Shown piece by piece: positions 52,301 through 60,200 of a stretch of 64,000 bases of DNA (positions are counted from its first letter, which is position 1; every line of letters begins with the position of its first letter). The DNA is from Nocardia sp. NRRL S-836 (GTDB lineage Bacteria; Actinomycetota; Actinomycetes; Mycobacteriales; Pseudonocardiaceae), in assembly GCF_001279525.1 (NCBI RefSeq), contig NZ_LGDY01000091.1, positions 558,001 through 622,000 of the forward strand, in the 5' to 3' direction. The translations under genes and the position numbers were made by a program. The notes beneath the pieces are model-generated. The model searched no databases, was not told the origin of the DNA, and saw only the letters and a list, made by a program, of their open reading frames with translations.

Positions 52301-55300
52301 ACAACGGACCCGCTCGGCGGCAGGACCGAGGCGACCTACGACGACCTCGACCGCGCGATCACCTACACCCAGGTGGAACGCTTCCCGCGGCTGGACAACC
52401 TGACCACCCGGCTCACCTACGACGACCGCGGCGCCGTCACGGCGTCCACCCAGCCGTCCGGCGCGACCGACCGCAACACGTTCGACAGCCTGGGCCAGCT
52501 GGTCCGGCAGGTCGACGCGAACGGCGTCACCAAGCACTTCGGCTACGACAAGGCGGGGCGTGCCGTCCGCGAGAGCGACGCGGCCGGACGGACCGGCCAG
52601 ACGAGCTACGACCGGATCGGCCGCGTGGTCGCCACCTCGGACCTGCGCCCGGACGGCACGACGGCTCGCATCGAACGCCAGACCCATGACGCCGCGGGCA
52701 ACCCGACCTCCGTGACCGACGCGAGGGGCGTGGTCACGACGTTCGAGTTCGACGCGGCGAACCGGCTCCTCAGCCAGAGCGAACCGGTCGCGGCCGGCTC
52801 GGCCATCACCACCTCGTTCGGCTACGACGCGGCGGACCGCCGGACGCGCCACACCGACGGCAGGGGCAACTCGACGTACTTCACCTACAACGTCCTGGGC
52901 CTGCCGGAGTCGGTGGTCGAGCCGCCGACGCCCGCCCACCCCGCGGCCGCCGACCGGACGTGGACCGCCGGGTACGACGCGACGGGCGCCCAGGTGAGGA
53001 CGATCATCCCCGGTGGCGTCTCGACGACCACCGTGTACGACGCGGCCGGTCGCGTGACCCAGCGCTCCGGCACCGGAGCCGCCGCGCCCACCGCCACGCA
53101 GAACCGGGCGTACGACGCACTGGGCCGGCTGACCTCGGCCGGCGAGAACACGTTCGTGTACAACGACCGCGGCCTTCCGCTGACCACGCGCGGCCCGGCG
53201 GGCAACTCCGACTTCGGTTACGACGCCGACGGCAACCTGACCGAGCGCACGGACGAGGCCGGCAAGGCCACCTTCACCTACACCGGCGGCCGCCTGAGCA
53301 CCGCGACCGACGGCCTGACCCAGGTCACCGAGGTCCTCGGCTACGACACGACGGGCCGCCGGTCGACGATCGGCTACGGAGCAGGGCGCGTGCGCACGTT
53401 CACCTACGACGACCTCGGCCGCCCGGCCACGGACGTGCTGCGGGGTGCGAGCGGCCAGAGCGTCGCCTCGATCGAGTACGGCTACGACGAGACCGACAAC
53501 CTCACCAGCAAGACGACCGGCGGGTTCGCGGGGTCGAGCACCAACACCTACGGCTACGACCTCGCCGGGCGCCTCACCTCGTGGACGACACCGGGCGGGA
53601 CCGTCTCCTACGGCTGGGACGCGGCGAGCAACCGGGTGTCGGCTGCCGGCGTCGTTTCCTCGTACGACGCCCGCAACCGGCTGGTGTCACAGGGCGATGT
53701 GAGTTTTTCCTACAGCGCAAGGGGAACGCTGACGAACTCCGGCTCGCGGACGTACACGTTCGACGCGTTCGACCACAAGATCACCGACGGGTCGACCACC
53801 TACGCCCACGACGACCTCGACCGGCTGGCGTCCCGCGGTGGCACCAGGTTCACCTACTCCGGCACCAGCGACCTGCTGGTGAGCGCGGGGCAGGAGAAGT
53901 ACTCGCGCGACCCGGACGGTGATCCCCTGGCGGTCGGCGACGGGGTGGTGCTCGCCGACGACCACGGTGACGTTGTCGGCGGTTTCGGCGCCGCCGACCC
54001 GCTCTCCGCGTTGCCCGACTCGACGACCTACGACCCGTTCGGCCGGGTGACGGCGTCACGGGGTGACGACGGTTCCCTTGGCTACCAGGGCGACTGGACC
54101 GACCCGGACTCCGGCGCCGTCGACATGGGCGCCCGCTGGTACGACCCGGCGACCGGCACGTTCCAGTCCCGCGACCGGGCCACCTACGCGGGTGGCGACT
54201 CCGCACTCGCCAACGAGTACGGCTACGGGGCGGCGAACCCGCTGAAGTACGTGGATCCGGACGGCAACTCCCCGTGGCCCAAGCTGGGCGGTCTGAAGAA
54301 CCTCGTGAAGCAGGTCGGCAACGTGGCCGCCAAGGGCGCCGCAGCGGTCGTCAACGTCGGCAGGTCGGCGGTCAGGACGGTCGTGAACGTCAGCGCGAAG
54401 CTGATCAACAAGGGCAGGAAGGTCGCCGCCGGGATCGTCAAGGGCCTCAAGTCGGCCGGCCGGAAGCTCGGCAACGCCATCAAGAAGGGCTACCAGGAGT
54501 TCCGCAAGTTCGCACGCGACCCGGGCGGGTACGTCAAGCAGAAGGCCAAGCAGTTCTGGGGCTACGCCACGAAGAAGATCCACAAGGTGTCGGACGCCCT
54601 CCGCAAGGCCAGGGACGCGTTCGTGCGCAAGGTCAACGAGCAGGCCAAGCGGATCAAGAACCACAAGATCACCAAGACCGCGCTGGCCGCGATCGAGAAG
54701 ACCGTCAAGAACGTCGTGTTGCGGCCGAACAACCCGATCGGCGCCGTCGTGTGGCTCGGTGGGCAGCTGGTGAAGGGGGCGCCGAGTCTCATCGCCCAGG
54801 GCAAGGCGCCGATCACGAACGTCGTCAACGACACCGTCAAGTCCTCGGAGGCCCTCTACAACAACCTCCTCGGCGACACCTGGGATCGGATGAAGGACCA
54901 GTTCGACGAGGCGATCGCGGGTTCCGGCCAGGTCGTCGGAGGGATCGGCGGCATCGTGATGGACCAGTTGATGCGGCGCGAAGTGTGCGAGAACTACTTC
55001 GGCTGCGCCTGGGAAGCCGGTTGGTGGGTGAACACCTCCGTGCCGGGCCTCGGCAGCCTGACCAGGAAGGTGGTCGGCCCCGCGAAGGGGGACAACGGCG
55101 CCCCCGACTACGTCAGCCTCGATCTCAGCAAGATCACCAACAGCCGGGGCAGCTCCTCCTTGGGCCTCGGGATCGACGTCTCGCTCACTCTGACCCGCAA
55201 CGGCATGCTGGCCGGCGGCACCGGAGGGAAGTTCGGAACACCAGGAGCCGGAGTCGGGCTGAGCGCAGGCTGGTTCCTGCGCAAGGACATGACCGGTGCC

Positions 55301-55531
55301 GAGGTCGATGACGCGGTTGAAGGCAGTGACCTCACCGTTGGCGTCGGTGCCACCGGGAGGAGGGGATGGGGTCCCACCGCCGGCTGGTCGAGGTCACTCG
55401 GAGACGACCCGATCGAGGCCGTCGAGGTCGGTGTCGGCGCATCGATCCCCTTGGCGCGCCAAGCCGGCTGGGAAGGCGAGTGGAGCGTCGGCCAGCACAA
55501 GAGCTGGGAACTCTGGCACTGCTGCCGATGA
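46364..55531 (+). CDS. Giant secreted RHS/YD-repeat protein with LamG domain and cationic C-terminus
   Basis: A 3,055-residue protein, GTG start after GGGGGAACC. A signal peptide (basic N-terminus, VALALVVVLLGSIAADAQ) is followed by a beta-rich N-terminal third, an RHS-type opening (ARTYNSVDPRRDGLFGAGWTT), a LamG/concanavalin-like domain at about 955-1190 (DDRPDAYWRLGEAQG, AVELWFKANPTG), and then about 1,300 residues of YD repeats (YDAAGRV, YDALGRL types). The RHS core closes at WYDPATGTFQSRDR, YGYGAANPLKYVDPDGNS (about 2630). The last 420 residues are a Lys/Arg-rich helical stretch (2635-2800) and a Gly-rich beta region ending HCCR. RHS shells encapsulate C-terminal toxins or act in wall or cell contact. 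No immunity-like gene follows. Confidence 0.9.
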   Translation: MAKRLRAVRVRRSRSVRAVALALVVVLLGSIAADAQPGGDGHRTTPAPGQRWGSAAGLSHLADGKVNRSLPATERGRYPRVTGVVEPANTAAVEQGPVPARTGFDRAASKEVTAARNAFEKSYTNTDGTETTEISATPVHYRGADGAWQPIDTTVVPGNGRWRNATNTATLEFAGRADHPELVKVGVEGGSLAYGLAGAAAVSGAAQGSTITYAGVRPGVDVRLDVKPGGVKETLVLHGKPADHTFTFPLRLTGLTARMADGQVVFTDATGAVRAVIPRGDLTDAAGVRSTAVGYELVDGGLRVTADRDWLADPARRYPVELDPTIGPPLNSEAADGAMYVRGTGSASGADQLQVGKLDGVSTASYVAFGKVVENLRFHTIYSAQLVVGSYFANSCRARPVTVHPVTQAWTASGSYSYPGPQVGAALGSKSFAHGFVEQGSTGSACPPSAELIDLGAAGVTLVQGWVNGTTPNHGLSLRADVSDPLSGKRLTGTAGSNPPRLYITHSPYNASYALPKPVPDPPVLQNQDGKVRFTVTNRGAGDWTPGNHYLAYRVYNAKTGAAVGQQRSASLPGTIARGATTTLDATIKALPPGTYFLDFSMVGPGGVFFTDHLVPPLRLSLRVVDIPPVVQELHPPNGYRAPTLTPTLWGRALDIDAPPGSSLSFKFEVCESGAAGSPVNCFDSGYQSAQSWAVPAGKLRWAKSYLWRVFVKDAGNEVTSPRSTVLTEVPQPEITSRLAGASKSADAQDFDGQSGNVTTTAVDATVATVGPDLAVARTYNSVDPRRDGLFGAGWTTRLDMRLVPDDDGSGNVVVTYADGQAVRYGRNPDGTYATGPGRTAVLTPVSGGWTLDDRSGTVHTFSSSGRLTRITDNAGRALVLTYNNTDGKLAKAQVSTSQTNTAGRALRFTWTGAHITSVTTDLNTVWKYTYTGDTLTSVCAPDNACTRYTYAQGSHYRTAVLDDRPDAYWRLGEAQGTAAGSDVAVNLGKDAATYANVALGTTGAVAGSAGTAATFNGTSSRMDLPKGTLKKSRDGAVELWFKANPTGTGGPLLGYQDKAFDTAPGRGVPVLYVGTDGKLRGQFGAAAVAPLTSSGTVNDGRWHHAVLSSMGATQTLYLDGAQAAQASGVDVDHSLLTFNQVGAATATGTWPAWGTAGKRFFAGVVDDVAVYAHPLGAASVAAHHRYGTGSADQLTAVTMPGGAQAAAATYDTVLDRVATYTDRDGGTFKIGAPLVFGDDTDLRRTVQVLDPAGRPLLYEYDALTGKLLRSGLPLALEVRDEDRPGGQVPPPTQVEKCEKPDPADPSFCTVIPGEAGGPVFVTQPTGGLAIRTYSYDEAGNLSVATNENGDSVTTTYDGAGHPVSVKTCQSAGVCQTSYTTYPASAPDPSDPRNDLPVETRDGRSASATDTTYRTSYTYTSTGNLSTRTTPDGNVVRSTYTIGAESAAGGGVVPPGLPLTSTDARGKVTGFGYFANGDLARVTEPSGLVTSYTYDALGRQVSETETSDAFPAGVTTTTTYDAMSRPVTVTGPVTTNAVDGTKHQRRSVTTYDVDGNVTQVDDIDLLGGDATRTVKTEYDGSGRPTKVIDPEGNETTASYDRFGNQTSTVDANGNRHDFAYTAQNKLAEIRLRAYTGDTAGGLTDDYLVLRSYSYDHAGRQVSETDAMGRRTEYLYTGDDKLRKAVLKNFHNADGSTRDLVLADLTYDGAGNVVRQVTGNGTSTVTSTYDRVGNLLTSTEDPDGLARTTAHTYDATGNITRTSRNGKASNVPWSTSPDAEVVDIAYDDSGNAIRQSTSTGDTTLVTTSAYDQRGNVVAETDPRGNLTGADPAAFTTNHTYDELGRQTAVTGAPVKAENGGATQTVRPVATTGYNTFGEPVAVKDETGAVFRTAHDRLGRVVTQTKPAYTPPGTSSAITPTTRTRYDGLGNVVELTDPLGNSERFGYDQLGRQVTIDRPMKNNNDRALWKATFTRTGQRLSTTDPLGGRTEATYDDLDRAITYTQVERFPRLDNLTTRLTYDDRGAVTASTQPSGATDRNTFDSLGQLVRQVDANGVTKHFGYDKAGRAVRESDAAGRTGQTSYDRIGRVVATSDLRPDGTTARIERQTHDAAGNPTSVTDARGVVTTFEFDAANRLLSQSEPVAAGSAITTSFGYDAADRRTRHTDGRGNSTYFTYNVLGLPESVVEPPTPAHPAAADRTWTAGYDATGAQVRTIIPGGVSTTTVYDAAGRVTQRSGTGAAAPTATQNRAYDALGRLTSAGENTFVYNDRGLPLTTRGPAGNSDFGYDADGNLTERTDEAGKATFTYTGGRLSTATDGLTQVTEVLGYDTTGRRSTIGYGAGRVRTFTYDDLGRPATDVLRGASGQSVASIEYGYDETDNLTSKTTGGFAGSSTNTYGYDLAGRLTSWTTPGGTVSYGWDAASNRVSAAGVVSSYDARNRLVSQGDVSFSYSARGTLTNSGSRTYTFDAFDHKITDGSTTYAHDDLDRLASRGGTRFTYSGTSDLLVSAGQEKYSRDPDGDPLAVGDGVVLADDHGDVVGGFGAADPLSALPDSTTYDPFGRVTASRGDDGSLGYQGDWTDPDSGAVDMGARWYDPATGTFQSRDRATYAGGDSALANEYGYGAANPLKYVDPDGNSPWPKLGGLKNLVKQVGNVAAKGAAAVVNVGRSAVRTVVNVSAKLINKGRKVAAGIVKGLKSAGRKLGNAIKKGYQEFRKFARDPGGYVKQKAKQFWGYATKKIHKVSDALRKARDAFVRKVNEQAKRIKNHKITKTALAAIEKTVKNVVLRPNNPIGAVVWLGGQLVKGAPSLIAQGKAPITNVVNDTVKSSEALYNNLLGDTWDRMKDQFDEAIAGSGQVVGGIGGIVMDQLMRREVCENYFGCAWEAGWWVNTSVPGLGSLTRKVVGPAKGDNGAPDYVSLDLSKITNSRGSSSLGLGIDVSLTLTRNGMLAGGTGGKFGTPGAGVGLSAGWFLRKDMTGAEVDDAVEGSDLTVGVGATGRRGWGPTAGWSRSLGDDPIEAVEVGVGASIPLARQAGWEGEWSVGQHKSWELWHCCR

Positions 55532-55571
55532 GCCCGCAAATCAGTCCACTTCAGCCAGTGAGAGGTTGCAG

Positions 55572-57788
55572 ATGCTCAGATCCAGGTTGGTGACCGCGGC
55601 GGTCGCGTTGACCGCCGCGGCGGCCACACTCGTGGTTCCGCAAGCAGCGCAAGCGGATGCGGCGGGCAAGGGCGGTGACTACGTCCCGTTCACGTCCTCG
55701 AAGATCGTCCTCGACAGCCGCACCGGGGTGGGTGCCCCGGCCGGTGTCCGCGGTGCCGGGAGCATCACGACGTTCCAGGCCCTCGGGGTCAACGGGATCC
55801 CGGCGTCCGGGGTGAGCGGGCTCGTGGTGCGGGTCGCGGTGTTCTCGCCGACGGCCGAGAGCTACCTGAAGGTCTACCCGAACGGCACGACCCGCCCCGC
55901 CCCGGCGACGCTCAACTTCCCGGCCGGGCAGTCGTTGTCGAACTTCGCGTTCGTCAAGCCCGGCGCCAACGGCAAGCTCGACGTCTTCAACAGCGCGGGT
56001 TCCACGCACGTCTACGTGGAGGTGCAGGGCTACTTCAGCACCGCACCGACCGGCACGACCGGCGGGCTGGTGCCGGTGACGCAGGTCCGTGCCGTCGACA
56101 CGACCAGGGGCACCGGTACGACGAAGACGAAGATCGATCCGAAGAGCACCCGCACGGTGAGCCTCACCGCCGGGGGAGTGCCCGCGGACGCCGTAGCGGT
56201 CCAGGCGCACGTCACGGTGCCCGCGACCACGGCGGCCGGGTACCTCTCGACCACGCCGTTCGGCAACGCGACCGGCACCGCCCTGGTCAACTACGGCAAG
56301 GACATGGACACCTCGTCCGGCGGCGTGCTGCAGCTGGGCACGAACGGCCAGGTGACGCTGACCAACGGCGGTACCGCCGCGATCGACGTCGTCATCGACA
56401 CCATGGCCTACTTCACCAGGACGCCGAACGCGGGCGCCGGGTTCCGGCCCGCCGTGAGCCGCCTCTTCGGCCAGTCGATTCCGGCCGGTGCCACGGTCGA
56501 CGTGGTCGTCGGCGGCACGAACGGCATGCCCACCAAGGGGGTTGCCGCCGCGGCGCTGAGCTTCGAGGCGTCCGGCACCGCCCACGCCACCCTGAACGCG
56601 TACCCGGCCGGCACCACCCGGCCCGGCGTCGCGCTCACCCAGCACCCGCCGAACGGTCACCAGCGGTCCTCCGCGGTCATCCGGCCCGGTGTCGACGGCA
56701 AGATCAGCGTCTACAACAGCAGCACGTCGGCGACCTTGGTCTACGTCGACCTGGAGGGCTGGTTCGCCGACCCGCTGCCGGTGCTGCCGGTCGCGCAGAA
56801 CACCCCGATCAGCGTCGTGCAGGCGGCCCCGACCGCGGGACAGGCCGCCGGGACCGTCGAGTACGCCTACGTGGACAACATCGGCCGGGTGGTGATCGGC
56901 CACCAGACCCAGCTGGACAACTTCTGCTGCACCCAGTTCACCACGATCTCCGGCAACGAGGCGTTCACCGGGCAACCGGCACTCGTCGCGCGCCCGGACG
57001 GAACGGTCCAGGTGTCCGCTCAGCACGCCGACGGCGGTGACGTGTGGACGAGCACGACGACCGCTCCCAGCGGCAGCACCTGGACGCCGTTCACCGGCAT
57101 CGGCGGCTCACCGGCCACGCCACCGGCGAGCACCCGGCTCAGCAGCGGCGTCACCGCCCAGTTCGGCGTCGACTCCGACGGCGAGCTGTGGACGTACGCG
57201 CAGACCGGCGCGGTTCCGTTCTGGCGCAACCTCGGCGGCACCGCACTGACCGGGACGCCGGTGCTCACCACCGTCCGCGACGGCGTGCAACTGTTCCTGC
57301 GCACCACCGGCGGCACCATCACCACGGCCACCTACCGCACCGACGGCTCGCTGTCCGCCTGGACCGACCTCGGCGGTGCCGGCACGGGCGCACCCGCGGT
57401 CGTGCTCTACCCCGGCTACCGCCAGCGGGTCTTCGCCCGCGCCGCGGACGGCACGATCGCGACCAAGCTGCAGGACACCTCCGGCACGTTCCCGCAGGCG
57501 TGGGAGCAGCTCGGGACGTTCACGTCACCCGGCAACCCGGTGGCCATGCTCGATCCGGTGAGCGGCCTGACGATCGTGCTCGCCCGCGCCACCGACGGGA
57601 TCATCCACAAGGCCGTGGAGACCGGGCAGGGCACCGGCGTGTTCAAGGACTGGACGTTCGCGCAGGTGGACCAGCCCGCACCGGCGGCGGCGACCGACCC
57701 GACGTTCGCGACCATCAACAACGGCAACGGGCAGACGACGTTCTTCGTCTACCGCACGCTCAACGGGACGCCGATCTTCGCGGTGTGA
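55572..57788 (+). CDS. Secreted protein: three beta-sandwich repeats plus lectin-like propeller
   Basis: A 738-residue protein with a signal peptide (RLVTAAVALTAAAATLVVPQAAQA). Residues about 35-400 hold three tandem domains of about 125 residues, each containing VxVxxPGT-like strands (LKVYPNGTTRPAPATLNFPAG; LSTTPFGNATGTALVNYG; LNAYPAGTTRPGVALTQHP). Each ends in an aromatic-Phe motif (VQGYF, TMAYF, LEGWF). This repeated module is common in actinomycete exoproteins. Residues about 440-738 are PLL/tectonin-like blades with repeated 'DG..W....G' units (DGELWTYAQTG, DGTIATKLQDTSG, DGIIHKAVETGQG), predicted carbohydrate-binding. It starts 40 bp after the RHS gene, so both are probably co-transcribed. 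Confidence 0.85.
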   Translation: MLRSRLVTAAVALTAAAATLVVPQAAQADAAGKGGDYVPFTSSKIVLDSRTGVGAPAGVRGAGSITTFQALGVNGIPASGVSGLVVRVAVFSPTAESYLKVYPNGTTRPAPATLNFPAGQSLSNFAFVKPGANGKLDVFNSAGSTHVYVEVQGYFSTAPTGTTGGLVPVTQVRAVDTTRGTGTTKTKIDPKSTRTVSLTAGGVPADAVAVQAHVTVPATTAAGYLSTTPFGNATGTALVNYGKDMDTSSGGVLQLGTNGQVTLTNGGTAAIDVVIDTMAYFTRTPNAGAGFRPAVSRLFGQSIPAGATVDVVVGGTNGMPTKGVAAAALSFEASGTAHATLNAYPAGTTRPGVALTQHPPNGHQRSSAVIRPGVDGKISVYNSSTSATLVYVDLEGWFADPLPVLPVAQNTPISVVQAAPTAGQAAGTVEYAYVDNIGRVVIGHQTQLDNFCCTQFTTISGNEAFTGQPALVARPDGTVQVSAQHADGGDVWTSTTTAPSGSTWTPFTGIGGSPATPPASTRLSSGVTAQFGVDSDGELWTYAQTGAVPFWRNLGGTALTGTPVLTTVRDGVQLFLRTTGGTITTATYRTDGSLSAWTDLGGAGTGAPAVVLYPGYRQRVFARAADGTIATKLQDTSGTFPQAWEQLGTFTSPGNPVAMLDPVSGLTIVLARATDGIIHKAVETGQGTGVFKDWTFAQVDQPAPAAATDPTFATINNGNGQTTFFVYRTLNGTPIFAV

Positions 57789-57801
57789 CGGATGTCGGTG
57801 C

Positions 57802-57854
57802 GCAACGCCGCGTCCGGCCACCGCGCGTGCCGCGGTGGCCGGATGCGGCGTTGC
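57802..57854. terminator. Strong bidirectional terminator, 24-bp stem
   Basis: GCAACGCCGC-GT-CCGGCCACCGCG pairs with CGCGGTGGCCGG-AT-GCGGCGTTGC across a 5-nt loop, with a single G-U-type mismatch. It lies between the convergent secreted-protein and formaldehyde-dehydrogenase-like genes and ends two bases before the latter's stop codon. Confidence 0.85.
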
Positions 57855-57856
57855 CG

Positions 57857-59032
57857 TCAGGGCTTGAGGACGACCTTCTCGCAGTTGTCCTGCTTGTTCT
57901 TGAAGATGTCGAAGCCGTGTTCCGCCTCGTCCAGCGACAGCGTGTGGGTGATGATCCGCGTCGGGTCGAGCTCGCCGCGCTCGATGCGCTCCAGCAGCGG
58001 CTTCATGTAGCGGTGGACGTGGCACTGGCCGGTGCGCAGGGTCAGCGACCGGTTCATCCACGCGCCGGCCGGGAACTTGTCCAGCAGGCCGCCGTACACG
58101 CCGACCACCGAGACAACACCGCCGCTGCGGCACGACATGATGGCCTGGCGCAGTGCGTGCGGCCGGTCGGTTTCCGACCGCACGGCCTGCTTGACCCGGT
58201 CGTAGGCGGAGATGTGCGCGCTGCCGTGGGTGGCTTCCAGGCCGACCGCGTCGATGCACTTGTCGGGGCCGCGGCCGCCGGTCAGCTCCAGCAGCCGGGA
58301 GCGCACGTCGACCTCGTCGAAGTTCACGGGCGTGTGGCCTGCCTGCTCCGCCATCCGCAGCCGGTAGGGCTCCTTGTCGATGGCGATGACCTTCGCCGCG
58401 CCGAGGACCCTGGCGCTGTCCATGGCGAACTGGCCGACCGGGCCGGCACCCCAGACCGCCACCACGTCGCTGGGCTGGATGTCGCACATCTCGGCGCCCA
58501 TGTAGCCGGTGGGCAGGATGTCGGAGAGGAACAGCACCTGCTCGTCGGTCAGGTCCGACTCGATCTTCAACGGGCCGACGTCGGCGAACGGCACCCGCGC
58601 GTACTCCGCCTGACCGCCCGCGAAGCCGCCGGTCAGGTGCGAGTAGCCGAAGATCCCCGCGACCGGGTGGCCGAACATCTTCTCCGCGATCCCGGCGTTC
58701 GGGTTGGAGTTCTCGCAGCACGAGTACAGCTCGGCGGCGCAGGCGGCACACGCGCCGCAGGCGATGGGGAACGGCACCACGACCCGGTCCCCGACGCGCA
58801 GGCGGTCGGGGGAGACCCCGGAGCCGACCTCGACGACCTCGCCCATGAACTCGTGGCCCAGGATGTCGCCGTCCTGCATGGTGGGCACGTAGCCGTCGAC
58901 CAGGTGCAGGTCCGAGCCGCAGATCGCGGTGGAGGTGATCCGGACGATGGCGTCACGGGCGTTGAGGATCCTCGGGTCCGGCACGTCGCGGACCTCGACC
59001 TTGTTGCGGCCGGCCCAGGTGGTCGCCCTCAT
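57857..59032 (-). CDS. Zinc alcohol dehydrogenase, glutathione-independent formaldehyde dehydrogenase-like
   Basis: A 391-residue zinc MDR starting [20 protein letters not shown]. Catalytic zinc ligands are in [11 protein letters not shown] and [11 protein letters not shown]. The structural-zinc loop is [19 protein letters not shown]. The cofactor domain has [23 protein letters not shown] followed by [14 protein letters not shown]. The length (about 390) and the long insert around 250-290 match the FdhA/glutathione-independent formaldehyde dehydrogenase group. It oxidises aldehydes or alcohols with NAD. The ATG overlaps the stop of the SRPBCC gene (ATGA). Confidence 0.92.
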   Translation of the reverse strand: MRATTWAGRNKVEVRDVPDPRILNARDAIVRITSTAICGSDLHLVDGYVPTMQDGDILGHEFMGEVVEVGSGVSPDRLRVGDRVVVPFPIACGACAACAAELYSCCENSNPNAGIAEKMFGHPVAGIFGYSHLTGGFAGGQAEYARVPFADVGPLKIESDLTDEQVLFLSDILPTGYMGAEMCDIQPSDVVAVWGAGPVGQFAMDSARVLGAAKVIAIDKEPYRLRMAEQAGHTPVNFDEVDVRSRLLELTGGRGPDKCIDAVGLEATHGSAHISAYDRVKQAVRSETDRPHALRQAIMSCRSGGVVSVVGVYGGLLDKFPAGAWMNRSLTLRTGQCHVHRYMKPLLERIERGELDPTRIITHTLSLDEAEHGFDIFKNKQDNCEKVVLKP

Positions 59033-59571
59033 GCGTCCGATCCCTTCTCCAGTTCGGCGTCCGACAGCGGTTGCGCCGGGTGCTGCGGGAACTCCGCCCG
59101 CGCCCGCTTGCCCCACGGGGCACCGTCGGAGCGGACGACCTCGCCGGTCTCCAGCACCTGCTTGAGCCGGCGCAGGTCGTCGTCGAGCTGCTGGTGCGGT
59201 TCCTCACCGAAGTACTTCGCGACCGCCTTGCCGATCGCGCCGCCCGGGATCTCGTACACCAGGCCGACGTGGACCTCGGTGCTCTCGCCGTCCGGGGCGG
59301 GCGTGAACCGGACCGTCCCGGCGTTGGGCACGTCGGCGTCACCGGCCGACCGCCAGGCGATCTTCTCGCCGGGTATCTCGTCGATGATCTCGGCGTCCCA
59401 CTCGACGTCCGCACCGAACGGGGCGTCGGCGACCCAGTGGCTCGTCCGGTCGCCGGTGGTGCGGACCTCCTGGAGATGTCCCATGAACGCCGGGAGGTTC
59501 TGCAGGTCGCGCCAGAACGCGAACACCTCGGTCACGGGTTTGCGGATCGTGGTCGTAGCCGTCAGTTCCAT
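59029..59571 (-). CDS. SRPBCC-family (polyketide cyclase-like) protein
   Basis: A 180-residue START/SRPBCC-fold protein: [34 protein letters not shown], then [31 protein letters not shown] and [27 protein letters not shown], read in parts. This COG5637 subgroup commonly lies beside the zinc dehydrogenase found here. It probably binds a hydrophobic ligand; no enzyme activity is established. GAGGAGG precedes the ATG on the minus strand. It is the first gene of a two-gene operon and is divergent from a TetR gene. Confidence 0.88.
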   Translation of the reverse strand: MELTATTTIRKPVTEVFAFWRDLQNLPAFMGHLQEVRTTGDRTSHWVADAPFGADVEWDAEIIDEIPGEKIAWRSAGDADVPNAGTVRFTPAPDGESTEVHVGLVYEIPGGAIGKAVAKYFGEEPHQQLDDDLRRLKQVLETGEVVRSDGAPWGKRARAEFPQHPAQPLSDAELEKGSDA

Positions 59572-59655
59572 GGATCCTCCTCAGCGCCCGAACTACCCCT
59601 CGCGGCTCCGCCTAACCCCGCAACTCGCCGAAACCCCGAGGTGGGGGCGGCCGAA

Positions 59656-59704
59656 AATTTAGGAACGATTGTTCTTGACTGACCGTTCCCGAAAAAGCTA
59701 CGGT
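59656..59704. promoter_or_regulatory. Divergent promoters with TetR-type site GGAACGATTGTTC
   Basis: On the plus strand, TTGACT (59675-59680), an 18-bp spacer and TACGGT (59699-59704) form a near-consensus promoter whose -10 ends 6 nt before the TetR ATG at 59711. Immediately upstream GGAACGATTGTTC (59662-59674) is a TetR-like palindrome. On the minus strand TAAATT (59656-59661) is a -10 for the SRPBCC gene. One bound dimer would cover both. Confidence 0.72.
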
Positions 59705-59710
59705 TCTCGC

Positions 59711-60199
59711 ATGGGACGACGGCGGTCATTCGACGTGGACGAGGTCGTAGCCGCGGCCGCGGAGCTGTTCGCGCGCCGCACGTACGACGGTGTCTCGATC
59801 GACGACCTGGTCACGCACCTCGGAGTGCACCGCAACAGCCTCTACGGCGTGTTCGGCAGCAAACGCGGCCTGTACCTGGCGGCGTTGCGCCGGCACGTGG
59901 AACGGGACGTGCGCCCGCACCTGGACCGTGCGGCCCGCTCGGAGCACGCGCTGACGTGGGACCTGCTGCTGCTGGCCGCGGTCGACCGGGCGCCCGACGA
60001 CGCCGAGGTCGCCGAGCTGGTGTCGTCGGTGTTCACCGAGCTCGACGCGACGACGGGCGACCCGGCGGTCACGGAGGCGTTGCTGGGCCGGTGGCTGCGT
60101 GGACGGCCCGAGGTCGGACGCCACCGGGCCAGCGGGTCCGACGGTGATGTCCCAATCGGACAGCAGGCGCCCGAAACGGTGCCGGACAAGGAGATCTGA
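59711..60199 (+). CDS. TetR-family transcriptional regulator
   Basis: A 162-residue, short TetR protein. The HTH reads SFDVDEVVAAAAELFARRTYDGVSIDDLVTHLGVHRNSLYGVFGSKRGLYLAALRRHVE, in parts. The C-terminal ligand domain is abbreviated (TWDLLLLAAVDRAPDDAEVAELV), and the tail after about 135 is disordered. The start is fixed by the leaderless promoter. It faces the SRPBCC/dehydrogenase operon with a shared operator and is 1 bp from the next gene, hence operonic with it. Confidence 0.9.
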   Translation: MGRRRSFDVDEVVAAAAELFARRTYDGVSIDDLVTHLGVHRNSLYGVFGSKRGLYLAALRRHVERDVRPHLDRAARSEHALTWDLLLLAAVDRAPDDAEVAELVSSVFTELDATTGDPAVTEALLGRWLRGRPEVGRHRASGSDGDVPIGQQAPETVPDKEI

Positions 60200-60200
60200 C

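Noticed and set aside
46538..52939. A 2,133-codon open frame on the minus strand opposite the RHS gene
   Set aside because: It is an artefact of high third-position GC. Its translation is a monotone of Arg, Gly, Ala and Val without domains, while the plus-strand frame shows clear YD repeats.
54250..55531. RHS tail called as a known nuclease or deaminase toxin
   Set aside because: No catalytic signature such as HNH, HxH or CxxC-type deaminase motif is visible, and no immunity-sized gene follows.
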